Assembly (NCBI RefSeq): GCF_000367365.1
Contig: NZ_BARF01000135.1
Span: 1 to 49,567 of the forward strand
DNA from: Streptomyces prunicolor NBRC 13075
Lineage (GTDB): Bacteria > Actinomycetota > Actinomycetes > Streptomycetales > Streptomycetaceae
Length of the DNA stretch: 49,567 nt
Reading direction: 5' to 3'
The notes below the pieces were generated by a model that ran no database searches, had not been told where the DNA came from, and was given only the letters and a program-made list of their open reading frames with translations. Positions 17,919 through 26,015 of the stretch are shown in pieces. Numbering within the stretch: the stretch's first letter is position 1; each line of letters begins with the position of its first letter. The position numbers and the translations under genes are program-made.

Positions 17919-19600
17919 CCGCGACGACCACCCTGACCGCGATGACCGGCTTCAGGGACTCCGCACAGACCATGTCGCTGGTGGCCTTCACCTCCGTCGC
18001 CACGATCACCCTCCTGCTCTGCGTCATGACGGGCCCAGACCGCGACGACCTCGACGAGTTCTACACGGGCTACGGCTCCCTCTCTCCGCTCCGCAACGGC
18101 CTTGCCATAGCCGGTGATTACATCTCCGCGGCGAGCGTGCTGGGCGCGGGCGGGGTGATCGCCCTGTACGGCTACGACGGTGTGGTGCTCGCGCTGAGCA
18201 CGGCCCTGTCGTTGCTGCTGCTGATGTTCCTGCTGGCCGAACCGCTGCGCAACGCGGGCCGGTTCACGATGGGCGACGCGCTCACCCGCCGGATGCCGGG
18301 GCGTTCCGTACGGATCGTCGCGTGCGCGGCGACGATCATCGCGCTGCTGCCGCTGATGCTGGTCCAACTCGCGGGCGCGGGACAGCTGTTGGCGTTCATC
18401 CTCGGCTTCTCCAGCGACTTCCTGCAGACCGGCTGCGTCATCGGCCTCGGCGCGCTGATGATCAGCTACGCGGCGATCGGCGGGATGAAGGGCACCGCGC
18501 TCATCCAGATCCTGAAGATCGTGATGCTGCTCGGCTCGGGAGCCGTGACAGCCGTACTCCTACTGAACCGTTTCCACTGGGACTTGGGCACGTTCTTCGA
18601 CACGGCGGCGGAGCGCAGCGGCGCCGGACCGGCGTTCCTGCACTCGGGACTCGAGTTCGCCGGAGGCCCAAGTCCCCGGCTGGACATGATCAGTTCACAG
18701 CTGACGGTGGTGATCGGCGGCGCTTGCCTCCCGCACATCACGATGCGCATGTACACCGCGTCGAGCGCCCGGCAGGTGCGGCGGTCGATGTCGTGGGCGG
18801 TGTCGAGCGTGACGCTGTTCGTGGTGATCGTGACGGTCGTCGGGTTCGGTGCGACGGCGCTGCTCGGCCGGGCGGCGATCGCGCGGGCCGACCCGCAGGG
18901 CAACACGGCGTATCTCCTGGGCTCGCGGGCGGCGTTCGGGGCCGACGTGTCGACGACGGAGGCCCTCCTCTTCACCACCGTCACCACGGCCGTCTTCCTC
19001 ACCCTGCTCGCCTCGGTCGCCGGGATGATCCTCGCCTGCGCCGACTCCCTTGCCCACGACGTCTTCGCGACCCGTGTCCAGGAGATGCCGGTGCGCCGCG
19101 AGATGACGCTGGCCCGCTACTCGGCGCTGGCGGTGGGCGTTCCGGCGATCCTGCTCGCGACGCTGGTCCAGCACCGCAGCCTGCAACCCCTGGTGACCAT
19201 GTCCTTCTGCCTGGGCGCCTCGGCCATAGCGCCCGCCCTCGTCTACAGCCTCTTCTGGCGCCGCTACACCCGAACAGGCCTGCTCAGCACGCTCGTTGGC
19301 GGCACCCTCGCGGTCCTCCTCCTGATGCCGGGCACGAACCTGGTCTCCGGCTCCCCCACCGCCGCGTTCCCGCACGCCGACTTCAACTGGTTCCCGTTCA
19401 CCACGACGGGCCTGGTCACGATCCCCCTCGGCTTCGCCTTCGGCTGGCTCGGCACGATCGCCTCGGGCCGCCGCGAGGAGGAGGAACAGCGCAGGCGGTA
19501 CGACGCGATGGAGGGCTGGATCCTGGCGGGGGCGGTACGCAGAGACAGCGGCGAGGCACACGGAGAGACACCGTATGACCGACGCAAAAGCCCCGCATGA
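17915..19600 (+). CDS. Sodium:solute symporter (SSS family, ActP-like)
   Basis: The product is 561 residues with about 13 predicted membrane helices. Early in the protein DLDEFYTGYGSLSPLRNGLAIAGDYISAASVLG is the SSS signature region seen in acetate permease ActP, and GGMKGTALIQILKIVMLL resembles the conserved central helices. Family knowledge: uptake of short-chain carboxylates such as acetate, driven by sodium or another cation. The DUF485 gene overlapping upstream supports the ActP assignment; the substrate is inferred. The C-terminal tail is charged (SGRREEEEQRRR). No strong terminator follows before the PHP gene. Confidence 0.88.
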   Translation: MTATTTLTAMTGFRDSAQTMSLVAFTSVATITLLLCVMTGPDRDDLDEFYTGYGSLSPLRNGLAIAGDYISAASVLGAGGVIALYGYDGVVLALSTALSLLLLMFLLAEPLRNAGRFTMGDALTRRMPGRSVRIVACAATIIALLPLMLVQLAGAGQLLAFILGFSSDFLQTGCVIGLGALMISYAAIGGMKGTALIQILKIVMLLGSGAVTAVLLLNRFHWDLGTFFDTAAERSGAGPAFLHSGLEFAGGPSPRLDMISSQLTVVIGGACLPHITMRMYTASSARQVRRSMSWAVSSVTLFVVIVTVVGFGATALLGRAAIARADPQGNTAYLLGSRAAFGADVSTTEALLFTTVTTAVFLTLLASVAGMILACADSLAHDVFATRVQEMPVRREMTLARYSALAVGVPAILLATLVQHRSLQPLVTMSFCLGASAIAPALVYSLFWRRYTRTGLLSTLVGGTLAVLLLMPGTNLVSGSPTAAFPHADFNWFPFTTTGLVTIPLGFAFGWLGTIASGRREEEEQRRRYDAMEGWILAGAVRRDSGEAHGETPYDRRKSPA

Positions 19601-19725
19601 CCCACGTTGTAGCCGTGCATGACTCGTTCTTTGCCACACCACCACCTCGACTCCCGCTGTTCACCGCCCCTTTCCAGACTCTGCACGTCCGAGCGTGAAG
19701 GTCCCTGCATCAGCGGGAGTTGAAC

Positions 19726-21447
19726 ATGAGCCACGGCCACAGTCACGGCGACCACGGTCACCACCACCATCACCACCACGGGGACGGCGACACCTCGTCG
19801 CTGCCGCCCGCCCTCGACACATCCGTCCCGGACGCCGAGTTGACGCCCAGTCAGCTGTCGCGGAGAGGCATGCTGCGCCGAACGGGTCTGCTGGGCGCGG
19901 GACTTGCCGCGGGCGGCGTGCTCGCGGGGGCGGGGGAGGCAGCCGCGTCGGCACAGCAGGCGGCGCAGCAGCAGGCGGCCAAGTCGTCCAAGGGCAACGG
20001 CCGTTACCTGTGGCTGGCCGGCGACCACCACATCCACACCCAGTACAGCAGCGACGCGAAGTACCGGGTCATCGACCACGTACGCCAGGCGAACGCGCAC
20101 GGCCTGGACTGGATGGTCATCACCGACCACGGCAGCGTCGCGCACGCCAAGATCGGTGTGGAGAAGGTCAATCCGGACATCGTCGACGCCCGCGAGAAGA
20201 CCGACGACACCCTCGTCTTCCAGGGCCTGGAGTGGAACATCCCGGGCGCCGAGCACGGCACGGTCTTCGTGCACCCCGGCTCCAACGAGGTAGCCGTACT
20301 CAAGGAGTTCGAGAACTCCTTCGACGGCAGCGTCAAGAACGCGAGCGGCAACTCGCCCGCCAACGAGGCCCTCGCCATCGCGGGCGTCAACTTCCTCGCC
20401 GACCAGGTCCGCCGCCGCAAGGTCAAAGACGCGCTGTTCCTCGCCAACCACCCGGCGCGCAAGGGCATCGACTCCCCGCACGAGATCCGCGGCTGGCGCG
20501 ACGCGCAGCCCTCGATCGCCGTAGGCATGGAGGGCGCCCCCGGCCACCAGGCGGGCGGCATCCCCAAGCCGAACGGCCCCGGCGGCGGACGCGGCATCTA
20601 CGACGGCAGCCCGAGCGCGGACTCGTTCCCCGGTTACCCGCTGGAGAGTTACCGCACCTGGGGCGGCTTCGACTGGATGACGTCGACGGTCGGCGGCCTG
20701 TGGGACAGCCTCCTCGCCGAGGGCAAGCCCTGGTGGATCACCGCCAACTCCGACTCCCACAACGTCTACGCGGACACGGCGGTACGCGGCCCGGGCGGCG
20801 ACTTCAACGCCAACGGCCGCTACGAGGACCCGGTTTACGGCACCGGCATCAGCCTCACCGACACCGACTTCTGGCCCGGCCAGTACTCCCGCACCCACGT
20901 CGGCGCGTCCTCCTTCGCCTACAAGGCGGTCATGGACGGCATCCGCGCGGGCCGCGTCTGGGTCGACCACGGCGGCCTGATCAGCGGCCTCGACGCCCGC
21001 CTGTCGTACGGCGGCCGAGAGGTCACCCTCGGCGGCGCGCTGCACGTACGCCGAGGCGCACAGGTGGACCTGACCATCAGGATAAGCCTGTCCAACGGCC
21101 CCAACTGGGCCCAGTTCCAACCGACTCTGGCCCGAGTCGACGTCATCCAGGGCGACGTCACAGGCCCGGTCACGGACAAGGACACCTTCGCCACTCCGAA
21201 GACAAAGGTCGTCAAGTCCTTCGAGGTCAACAAGTCGACGGGCACCGTCCGCCTCACATACTCCCTCGGCCGCCTCGACAAGCCGGTCTACGTCCGCCTC
21301 CGCGGCACCGACGGCAACCGCTCCGCCGTAGGCATCAACGGCGCCGCCGTAGACCCCGTAGGCCCCGCGATGGACGTCCTCGGCGACGCCGACCCGTGGA
21401 AGGACCTCTGGTTCTACTCGAATCCGATGTGGGTCCTCCCCGCATGA
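19726..21447 (+). CDS. Tat-exported PHP-domain metallohydrolase (CehA/McbA-like) with His-rich leader
   Basis: The product is 573 residues. The first 18 residues contain 11 histidines, including seven in a row (12-18). A twin-arginine signal follows (SRRGMLRRTG, R46-R47, then a hydrophobic Ala/Gly core), predicting folded export. The PHP domain shows GDHHIHTQYS (H102, H104), ITDHG (D134, H135), GLEW (E169), NHP and NSDSHN, the metal-binding set for a di- or trinuclear phosphoesterase site. A beta-rich C-terminal region follows from about residue 430. The natural substrate is unknown. ATG 19726 has GGGAG 7 bases upstream. The stop overlaps the next start as ATGA. Confidence 0.85.
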   Translation: MSHGHSHGDHGHHHHHHHGDGDTSSLPPALDTSVPDAELTPSQLSRRGMLRRTGLLGAGLAAGGVLAGAGEAAASAQQAAQQQAAKSSKGNGRYLWLAGDHHIHTQYSSDAKYRVIDHVRQANAHGLDWMVITDHGSVAHAKIGVEKVNPDIVDAREKTDDTLVFQGLEWNIPGAEHGTVFVHPGSNEVAVLKEFENSFDGSVKNASGNSPANEALAIAGVNFLADQVRRRKVKDALFLANHPARKGIDSPHEIRGWRDAQPSIAVGMEGAPGHQAGGIPKPNGPGGGRGIYDGSPSADSFPGYPLESYRTWGGFDWMTSTVGGLWDSLLAEGKPWWITANSDSHNVYADTAVRGPGGDFNANGRYEDPVYGTGISLTDTDFWPGQYSRTHVGASSFAYKAVMDGIRAGRVWVDHGGLISGLDARLSYGGREVTLGGALHVRRGAQVDLTIRISLSNGPNWAQFQPTLARVDVIQGDVTGPVTDKDTFATPKTKVVKSFEVNKSTGTVRLTYSLGRLDKPVYVRLRGTDGNRSAVGINGAAVDPVGPAMDVLGDADPWKDLWFYSNPMWVLPA

Positions 21448-22043
21448 CCACCCCCTACGACCCGTCCGGCGTCCACCCCGTCATCGGGGTGGACGCCGGC
21501 ACGACCACGCTCCGCGAGGCGGACCACCTGATCCGCGACCTGACGACCACGCTCGGGCTTCCACTGGGGACGGTCGCCTGCACCCACCTGATCCGGACGG
21601 AGGGGCGGAGGGGTACGGCGGTTTCCCTTGCCCTGCCGGAGAACGGTTCGGTGGAGGAGGTCTGGCGACGGCTCACGGCAACAGAGATGGGCGCGGCCCT
21701 GGACGACCGTAGACACGGTCCCGCCGGGGCGGCTGCCGCGGCCGCGGCCGAGCACGCCGCGCGCCGGTCCGGCCGAGCCGTTCTCTTCCCTGGCTCGGAT
21801 CAACTCACCGGCACGCTCACGGTGGCCGACCTCCTGCAACTGTCCGCCGTGGACAGAGTGATCGTGGTGGGCGCGACGTCGGGCGACAGCCCCGACCCCG
21901 TCATACCCGTACAGACACAGGACCACGTACGCCCCGAATGGCGCGAAGGACAACTGGTCCTGGCTCTGGTACCGGCCGCAGGCAACACCCTGGCCCCGTT
22001 CGAGGTCCCCAACCCGACGCCTTGCTGCGCAGATCACCCGTGA
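21444..22043 (+). CDS. Hypothetical protein coupled to the PHP hydrolase
   Basis: The product is 199 residues of no family I can name. It starts in ATGA overlap with the PHP gene. There is no signal peptide or membrane segment. The pattern is alpha/beta: HPVIGVDAGTTTLREADHLI, VACTHLIRTEGRRGTAVSLALPENG, an Ala-rich helix (GPAGAAAAAAAEHAARRSGR) and VDRVIVVGATSGDSPDPVIP. Coupling suggests a role with the PHP enzyme, but that partner is exported and this protein is not, so a cytoplasmic accessory or regulatory role is only a guess. It ends just before a copy of a dispersed intergenic repeat. Confidence 0.7.
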   Translation: MTTPYDPSGVHPVIGVDAGTTTLREADHLIRDLTTTLGLPLGTVACTHLIRTEGRRGTAVSLALPENGSVEEVWRRLTATEMGAALDDRRHGPAGAAAAAAAEHAARRSGRAVLFPGSDQLTGTLTVADLLQLSAVDRVIVVGATSGDSPDPVIPVQTQDHVRPEWREGQLVLALVPAAGNTLAPFEVPNPTPCCADHP

Positions 22044-22071
22044 CTTAGACCGCCGGGCAACCGCGATCTAC

Positions 22072-22145
22072 CTAGGGGCGCGGGGCTGTGTTCAATGTGC
22101 GGCTACCGCCGCGTGGGCGCGACCAGCCCCCACCGGGCCGGCACA
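22072..22145 (+). repeat. Dispersed Streptomyces intergenic repeat, copy 1
   Basis: It begins AGGGGCGCGGGGCTG and ends GCGCGACCAGCCCCCACCGG, with an insert (about 22089-22120) that can pair with itself. The same ends recur at 28715-28760 and, inverted, at 33084-33127. It lies between convergent genes. I know this as a common intergenic element in Streptomyces chromosomes; its function is not established. Confidence 0.7.
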
Positions 22146-22171
22146 CAACCACAACCGCGCCCCCCGTCACA

Positions 22172-23059
22172 TCACTCCGCCGCAGCCCGCCCAGTAAGCG
22201 CAGTCAAACTACTCCGCACATGATCCATATGCGCCTGCACGTCATCCCAAGTCTCCCCATGCTCGCGCAGCACCCGCTCCGTATCCCGAGCAACCCGCTC
22301 CGCCCGCACCCGAGCCTCCGCCACCACCTCGGCCGCCCGTTCCGCCGCCTCTTCCTGCCGCCGCCGATCCGACAACTCCGCCTCGGCGAAGGCCTGTTGC
22401 GCCTCGGAGAGCGCCGCCTCGGCACGGGCGATCCGCTCGGCGTACTGCGCGTCCAGAGCACCAGCGCGCTCCTCCGCGGAACGCTCCTCCGCAGCCCACC
22501 GCTCGTCGTGCTCCTTGGCCTGCTCCCCCAACATCGCCGCGGTCCGCTGCCGCACCTCACGCAACGCGGACAACGCCTCCGTACGCCCCTCCTTCACCTC
22601 CCGCCGAGCCCCGATCCGAATGTCGTCGGCCTCGGCACGAGCGGCAAGGAGCCGCTGCCGAGCCCGTTCCTCAACCTCGGCACGGAGCGCGTCAGCGCAC
22701 TCCCGCGCAGCCTGGCGCACACCCGCGGCGCACGCCTCGGCCTCCGCGACCTGCTCCTCCGCCGCCCGCCGCGCGGACTCCCGTAGCGCCGCGGCCTCCT
22801 CCACCCCCAACTGGAACAACCGCTGAGCCCGCTCACCCAACGTCTCGTACGTCTGCGGAGCGAGCCGGGACACGGCGACCCGCATCCGCTCGGCCTCCGC
22901 CTCCATGTCCTTGGCCAGTACGGTCAGCCGCGCGGCCCGCTCCCACGCCACATCCCGGTACTGCGAGATCGCCGCCGCGTACGAGTCGACCTGGTCGGGG
23001 CGGTAGCCGCGCCCCCGTACGGCCACGAAGCCACGTGGTGACACCGATGCGCTGCTCAT
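22172..23059 (-). CDS. Long coiled-coil protein (DivIVA-like; often called cellulose-binding protein)
   Basis: The product is 295 residues. The N-terminus GFVAVRGRGYRPDQVDSYAA matches the DivIVA-type lipid-binding N-terminus, and nearly all of the rest is an Ala/Glu/Arg heptad-rich coiled coil (about residues 40-275). There is no signal peptide. Streptomyces homologues carry the name cellulose-binding protein, but the sequence itself suggests a cytoplasmic structural or polar-growth protein. ATG 23057-23059 was chosen because the N-terminal motif starts there and GAGGGG is upstream; the upstream in-frame extension lacks a ribosome site. It is read in the same direction as the SUKH-4 gene, but that gene's terminator lies between them. 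Confidence 0.8.
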   Translation of the reverse strand: MSSASVSPRGFVAVRGRGYRPDQVDSYAAAISQYRDVAWERAARLTVLAKDMEAEAERMRVAVSRLAPQTYETLGERAQRLFQLGVEEAAALRESARRAAEEQVAEAEACAAGVRQAARECADALRAEVEERARQRLLAARAEADDIRIGARREVKEGRTEALSALREVRQRTAAMLGEQAKEHDERWAAEERSAEERAGALDAQYAERIARAEAALSEAQQAFAEAELSDRRRQEEAAERAAEVVAEARVRAERVARDTERVLREHGETWDDVQAHMDHVRSSLTALTGRAAAE

Positions 23060-23215
23060 CCTGGAACCCCTCTCCATCCGACGGACACGACATGATGATT
23101 TGCCGCATATCTTGATGGATCGGGCGTAAGTGTTCATAACGCGACACTCCGCAGACAGGTCACGGGCATCACGCGAACGAGAACGGAAGCGGGAACGACC
23201 ACCGGCGCACACAAA

Positions 23216-23253
23216 AGGGCTGGACCCGATCACACGACCGGGTCCAGCCCTTC
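23216..23253 (-). terminator. Terminator of the WHH/SUKH minus-strand operon
   Basis: A perfect 14-bp stem (23216-23229 with 23240-23253) and 10-base loop is followed on the minus strand by TTTTGTG. It lies 26 bases after the stop of the SUKH-4 gene and isolates that operon from the coiled-coil gene downstream. Confidence 0.85.
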
Positions 23254-23279
23254 AATACAGCCTGTTCAGCGGATCGGGG

Positions 23280-26015
23280 TCACAACAACCCGTCCCACAT
23301 CTGCTCCAGCAACACCGACCACCAGCTCTCCGGCGACCCCAGCGCCGCCGGATCCAGCGAAGCGAGCTGCGCCTGGAAGTCGACGGTCCAACGGCCCGCC
23401 TGCTCCTGGTTCAACCCGTACCGCAGCCGCCACATCCGGCCGAGCAGCGCCAGACAGCGCGCGAACTCGGGCAGCCCCGAGTTCACGAACTGCGGCGGTA
23501 CGGGAGCACCGCCCGGCCCCGCCTCCACCGGCACGGCGACGATGTTGGCCGTGCCGTACTGGACACAGATCGCGCGGCCGAAGTCGCTGCCCATGACGAG
23601 GTACGAACCCGCGTCGGCGGACGGCCGCACCCCGCGCTCCTGCGCGAGTTCGGCCAACGTCGGTACGGGGCGCCCCGGTTGGGCCTGCGCCCAGAAGAAC
23701 GGGCCCATGTCCATCGGCAGTCCCGCCGCGACCAGCGTGTGCGCGACGACCGGCGGTACGCCCTGCCGGGACACCGCCGCCTGCTCGAACCGGAACACGC
23801 CCGGCCCGAACGCGCCCGCCAGTTCCTGCGCGATCGCCTCCGGCGGGATCGGCGGCGTCGGCTGCACCGGCGGCAACGGCGCCCGCACCGGGGCGAGTCG
23901 GGCCGGCCCGTCGGCGACCTGGTGCAACTCACCCTGGTGGGCGAGGAGTTCGCGCATCCCCTGCTGCCGGCTCGCGTGATCCGTGCCGTACGGCGCGATG
24001 CTCGCGATGCGGGCCTGCGGCCACTGTTCGCGGATCATCCGCGCGCAGTACGCGCCCGGCAGCTCGCAGGACTCCAACTCCGTGTGCAGTTCGAGTACTT
24101 GGTCCGGCGGGATGTTCATGCCGCGCAGCTCGTGGAAGATCTGCCACTCCGGGTGCGGCGTCCCCGGCGCGGACCGCCGGATCAGCTGCTGCTCGGACCC
24201 GTCCGGCGCGCGGTACCGCAACACGGCCTGATAACCCGGTCCTACGGTCGGCACCCCCTGCTGCGGATAGCCGTAGGCGGGCTGCTGCTGCCCGGGGAAC
24301 GGCTGCCCCGGCGGCGGCATGGCACCCGGAGGCATCGCACCGGGAGGAACCGCACCCGGCGGCATCGGCTGCGGCGGAGCGCCCTGCGGCATACCGGGGG
24401 CGCCCAACGCACCGGGCGCGCCCGGGAATTGCGGCGGCGGAGGCGCACCGGGCCCGCCCACCGGGGGCCCGGCCAGCATGGTCGCCGCGTGGTGCACGGC
24501 ATCGGGGCCACCGCCCGGCGAACCGGGGGCGCCGGGAGCGCCGGAAGCACCCGGCATCCCGGGAGCGTTCGGCGACGGAGGCACACCATGTCCACCCGGA
24601 ACACCGGGCGCGTGCGGCACGCCAGGGGCACCCGGCGGCTGCGGAGGCCGCGGCCCCGCTGCCCCAGGCCCACCCTGTCCCGGGTCGGCAAACATCGTCG
24701 CCGCATGGTGCACCCCACCCGGAGGCGTACCCCCGGGAGTGTTCGGCGCACCGGGCACACCGGGCGGCTGCGGAGCACCGGGCCCCGCTTGGCTGCCAGG
24801 CCCACCCGGACCGCCCAGACCCTCCGGACCGAGCCCCGAGACCATCTGCGTAGCCACGTACCCACCGCCCGGCGCCTGCGGAGGCGGCGGAGGTGAGCCA
24901 GGCGGCCGCGCACCCGGCGTCCCCGGAGCACCCGGCGGCGGAGGCGTGGTCGAGCCACCGCCCCGGCGCGGCGGAGGCGCCGCCTTGCTGGTGGCGGCGT
25001 CGGCGATGTCCCCGGCGTTGGGCGCGAGCGCCCGCCCCGGCACCCCGGGCTCAGCAGGAGGCTGAGGCACGTTACCGGCCCCGTGGGGATACCCGTACGA
25101 CGACGAACCCGGCGCACCACCAGGCACCCCAGGCCCAGGCCCCTGCTGCTGCCCCTGACCTACCCCCTGCTGCTGCGAACCCCCAACCCCACCACCGGAG
25201 TTGGAATTGGAGTTGGAGTTGGAGTTGGAGTCGTCCAGCGCCGGAGCCGTTGCCGTAGGCGGGAGTTGGCTGCCCCCGGAGATCAGCGCGGTCTTGGCGT
25301 CGGGCGGGGTGTTGTCCTCGGGCTCGCTCAACGGCGGCGCGAAAACGGTCGCGGGCAGCGGTACCGAATGGTCCGCGCCGGGATCCGCGTTGGTGTCGGT
25401 GCCGGCCCAGGGCGTGGCCCCGGCAGGCACTGCGGGCGAGTCCTGCACCCCGGACCCTCCGGCGTCCGGCCACGCCGAAGCGGCGGGCACCCCGGCCTGA
25501 GTCTCCGGAAGCGCCCTCCCCCACGAACCGTGAGCCGAGGAACCCGGAGCGCCAACTCCCGCACCCTCAGCGGGAGTAGAAGGAGAAGCTGCCGCCGAAG
25601 CCGAAGCGGACTCCCCCCGCCGATCCGGAATCCCCAGCTTGTCCGCCGCCTCCTGCAACCACTCCGGCGGACTCAACAGGAACGAGGTCTGATTCAGATC
25701 CACCCGCGCGGGAGCGACCGGTACCGCGTCGGCGATCTCGTCGGCGCGGCCGTACTCCTCCTCGTACCGGCGGATGACCTCACCCACCGGCAACGCGGGC
25801 CACAGCGTGGCCTCGCCGCTGTCGCGGGCGAGCACCAGCCGCTGCGCGCCGCCGTCCGACCGCGGCCCCTCGGCCCGGTCCTCGGCCCAGATCACGAAGC
25901 CGAGTTCGAACTCCCGCACCCGCACCTCGCGATGCTGGTACGACGGCACATCGCCGTTGATCCACTCCTCGGCGCGCTCCTGCGCCTGCGCGAAGGTCAC
26001 CATCGTCTCGCTCAC
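23280..26015 (-). CDS. Imm35-like / deaminase-like / SUKH-4 multidomain protein
   Basis: The product is 911 residues. The N-terminal domain (about 5-95; VTFAQAQERAEEWINGD, FVIWAEDRAEG, RRYEEEYG) resembles YrhB/Imm35. Residues about 130-590 are a low-complexity Pro/Gly linker with an SN-repeat and collagen-like PG-x-PG stretches. Residues about 591-700 look like a zinc deaminase: H621-P-E623, then ELESCELPGAYC with C650 and C657 in a C-x6-C pair. The C-terminus (about 720-911; SYLVMGSDFGRAICVQYGT, LPEFARCLALLGRMW) matches SUKH-4. There is no signal peptide or membrane segment. GTG 26015 overlaps the upstream stop as GTGA; ATG 26003 is an alternative. Domain calls are by eye. Enzyme and immunity-type domains in one cytoplasmic chain are notable. 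Confidence 0.75.
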   Translation of the reverse strand: MSETMVTFAQAQERAEEWINGDVPSYQHREVRVREFELGFVIWAEDRAEGPRSDGGAQRLVLARDSGEATLWPALPVGEVIRRYEEEYGRADEIADAVPVAPARVDLNQTSFLLSPPEWLQEAADKLGIPDRRGESASASAAASPSTPAEGAGVGAPGSSAHGSWGRALPETQAGVPAASAWPDAGGSGVQDSPAVPAGATPWAGTDTNADPGADHSVPLPATVFAPPLSEPEDNTPPDAKTALISGGSQLPPTATAPALDDSNSNSNSNSNSGGGVGGSQQQGVGQGQQQGPGPGVPGGAPGSSSYGYPHGAGNVPQPPAEPGVPGRALAPNAGDIADAATSKAAPPPRRGGGSTTPPPPGAPGTPGARPPGSPPPPPQAPGGGYVATQMVSGLGPEGLGGPGGPGSQAGPGAPQPPGVPGAPNTPGGTPPGGVHHAATMFADPGQGGPGAAGPRPPQPPGAPGVPHAPGVPGGHGVPPSPNAPGMPGASGAPGAPGSPGGGPDAVHHAATMLAGPPVGGPGAPPPPQFPGAPGALGAPGMPQGAPPQPMPPGAVPPGAMPPGAMPPPGQPFPGQQQPAYGYPQQGVPTVGPGYQAVLRYRAPDGSEQQLIRRSAPGTPHPEWQIFHELRGMNIPPDQVLELHTELESCELPGAYCARMIREQWPQARIASIAPYGTDHASRQQGMRELLAHQGELHQVADGPARLAPVRAPLPPVQPTPPIPPEAIAQELAGAFGPGVFRFEQAAVSRQGVPPVVAHTLVAAGLPMDMGPFFWAQAQPGRPVPTLAELAQERGVRPSADAGSYLVMGSDFGRAICVQYGTANIVAVPVEAGPGGAPVPPQFVNSGLPEFARCLALLGRMWRLRYGLNQEQAGRWTVDFQAQLASLDPAALGSPESWWSVLLEQMWDGLL
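25197..25232. repeat. Hexanucleotide tandem repeat inside the SUKH-4 gene
   Basis: Six imperfect copies of GGAGTT (the second reads GGAATT) encode alternating Ser-Asn on the minus strand. The unit is six bases, so copy-number change would lengthen the linker without shifting frame. Confidence 0.8.

Noticed and set aside
19264..21120. Long minus-strand open frame across the symporter end and PHP gene
   Set aside because: It is the antisense shadow of recognised symporter and PHP motifs; codon bias is wrong for a coding strand.
24245..25625. Separate collagen-like surface protein gene
   Set aside because: The PG-x-PG stretch is in frame with the SUKH-4 and Imm35-like domains and has no signal peptide, so it is a linker.
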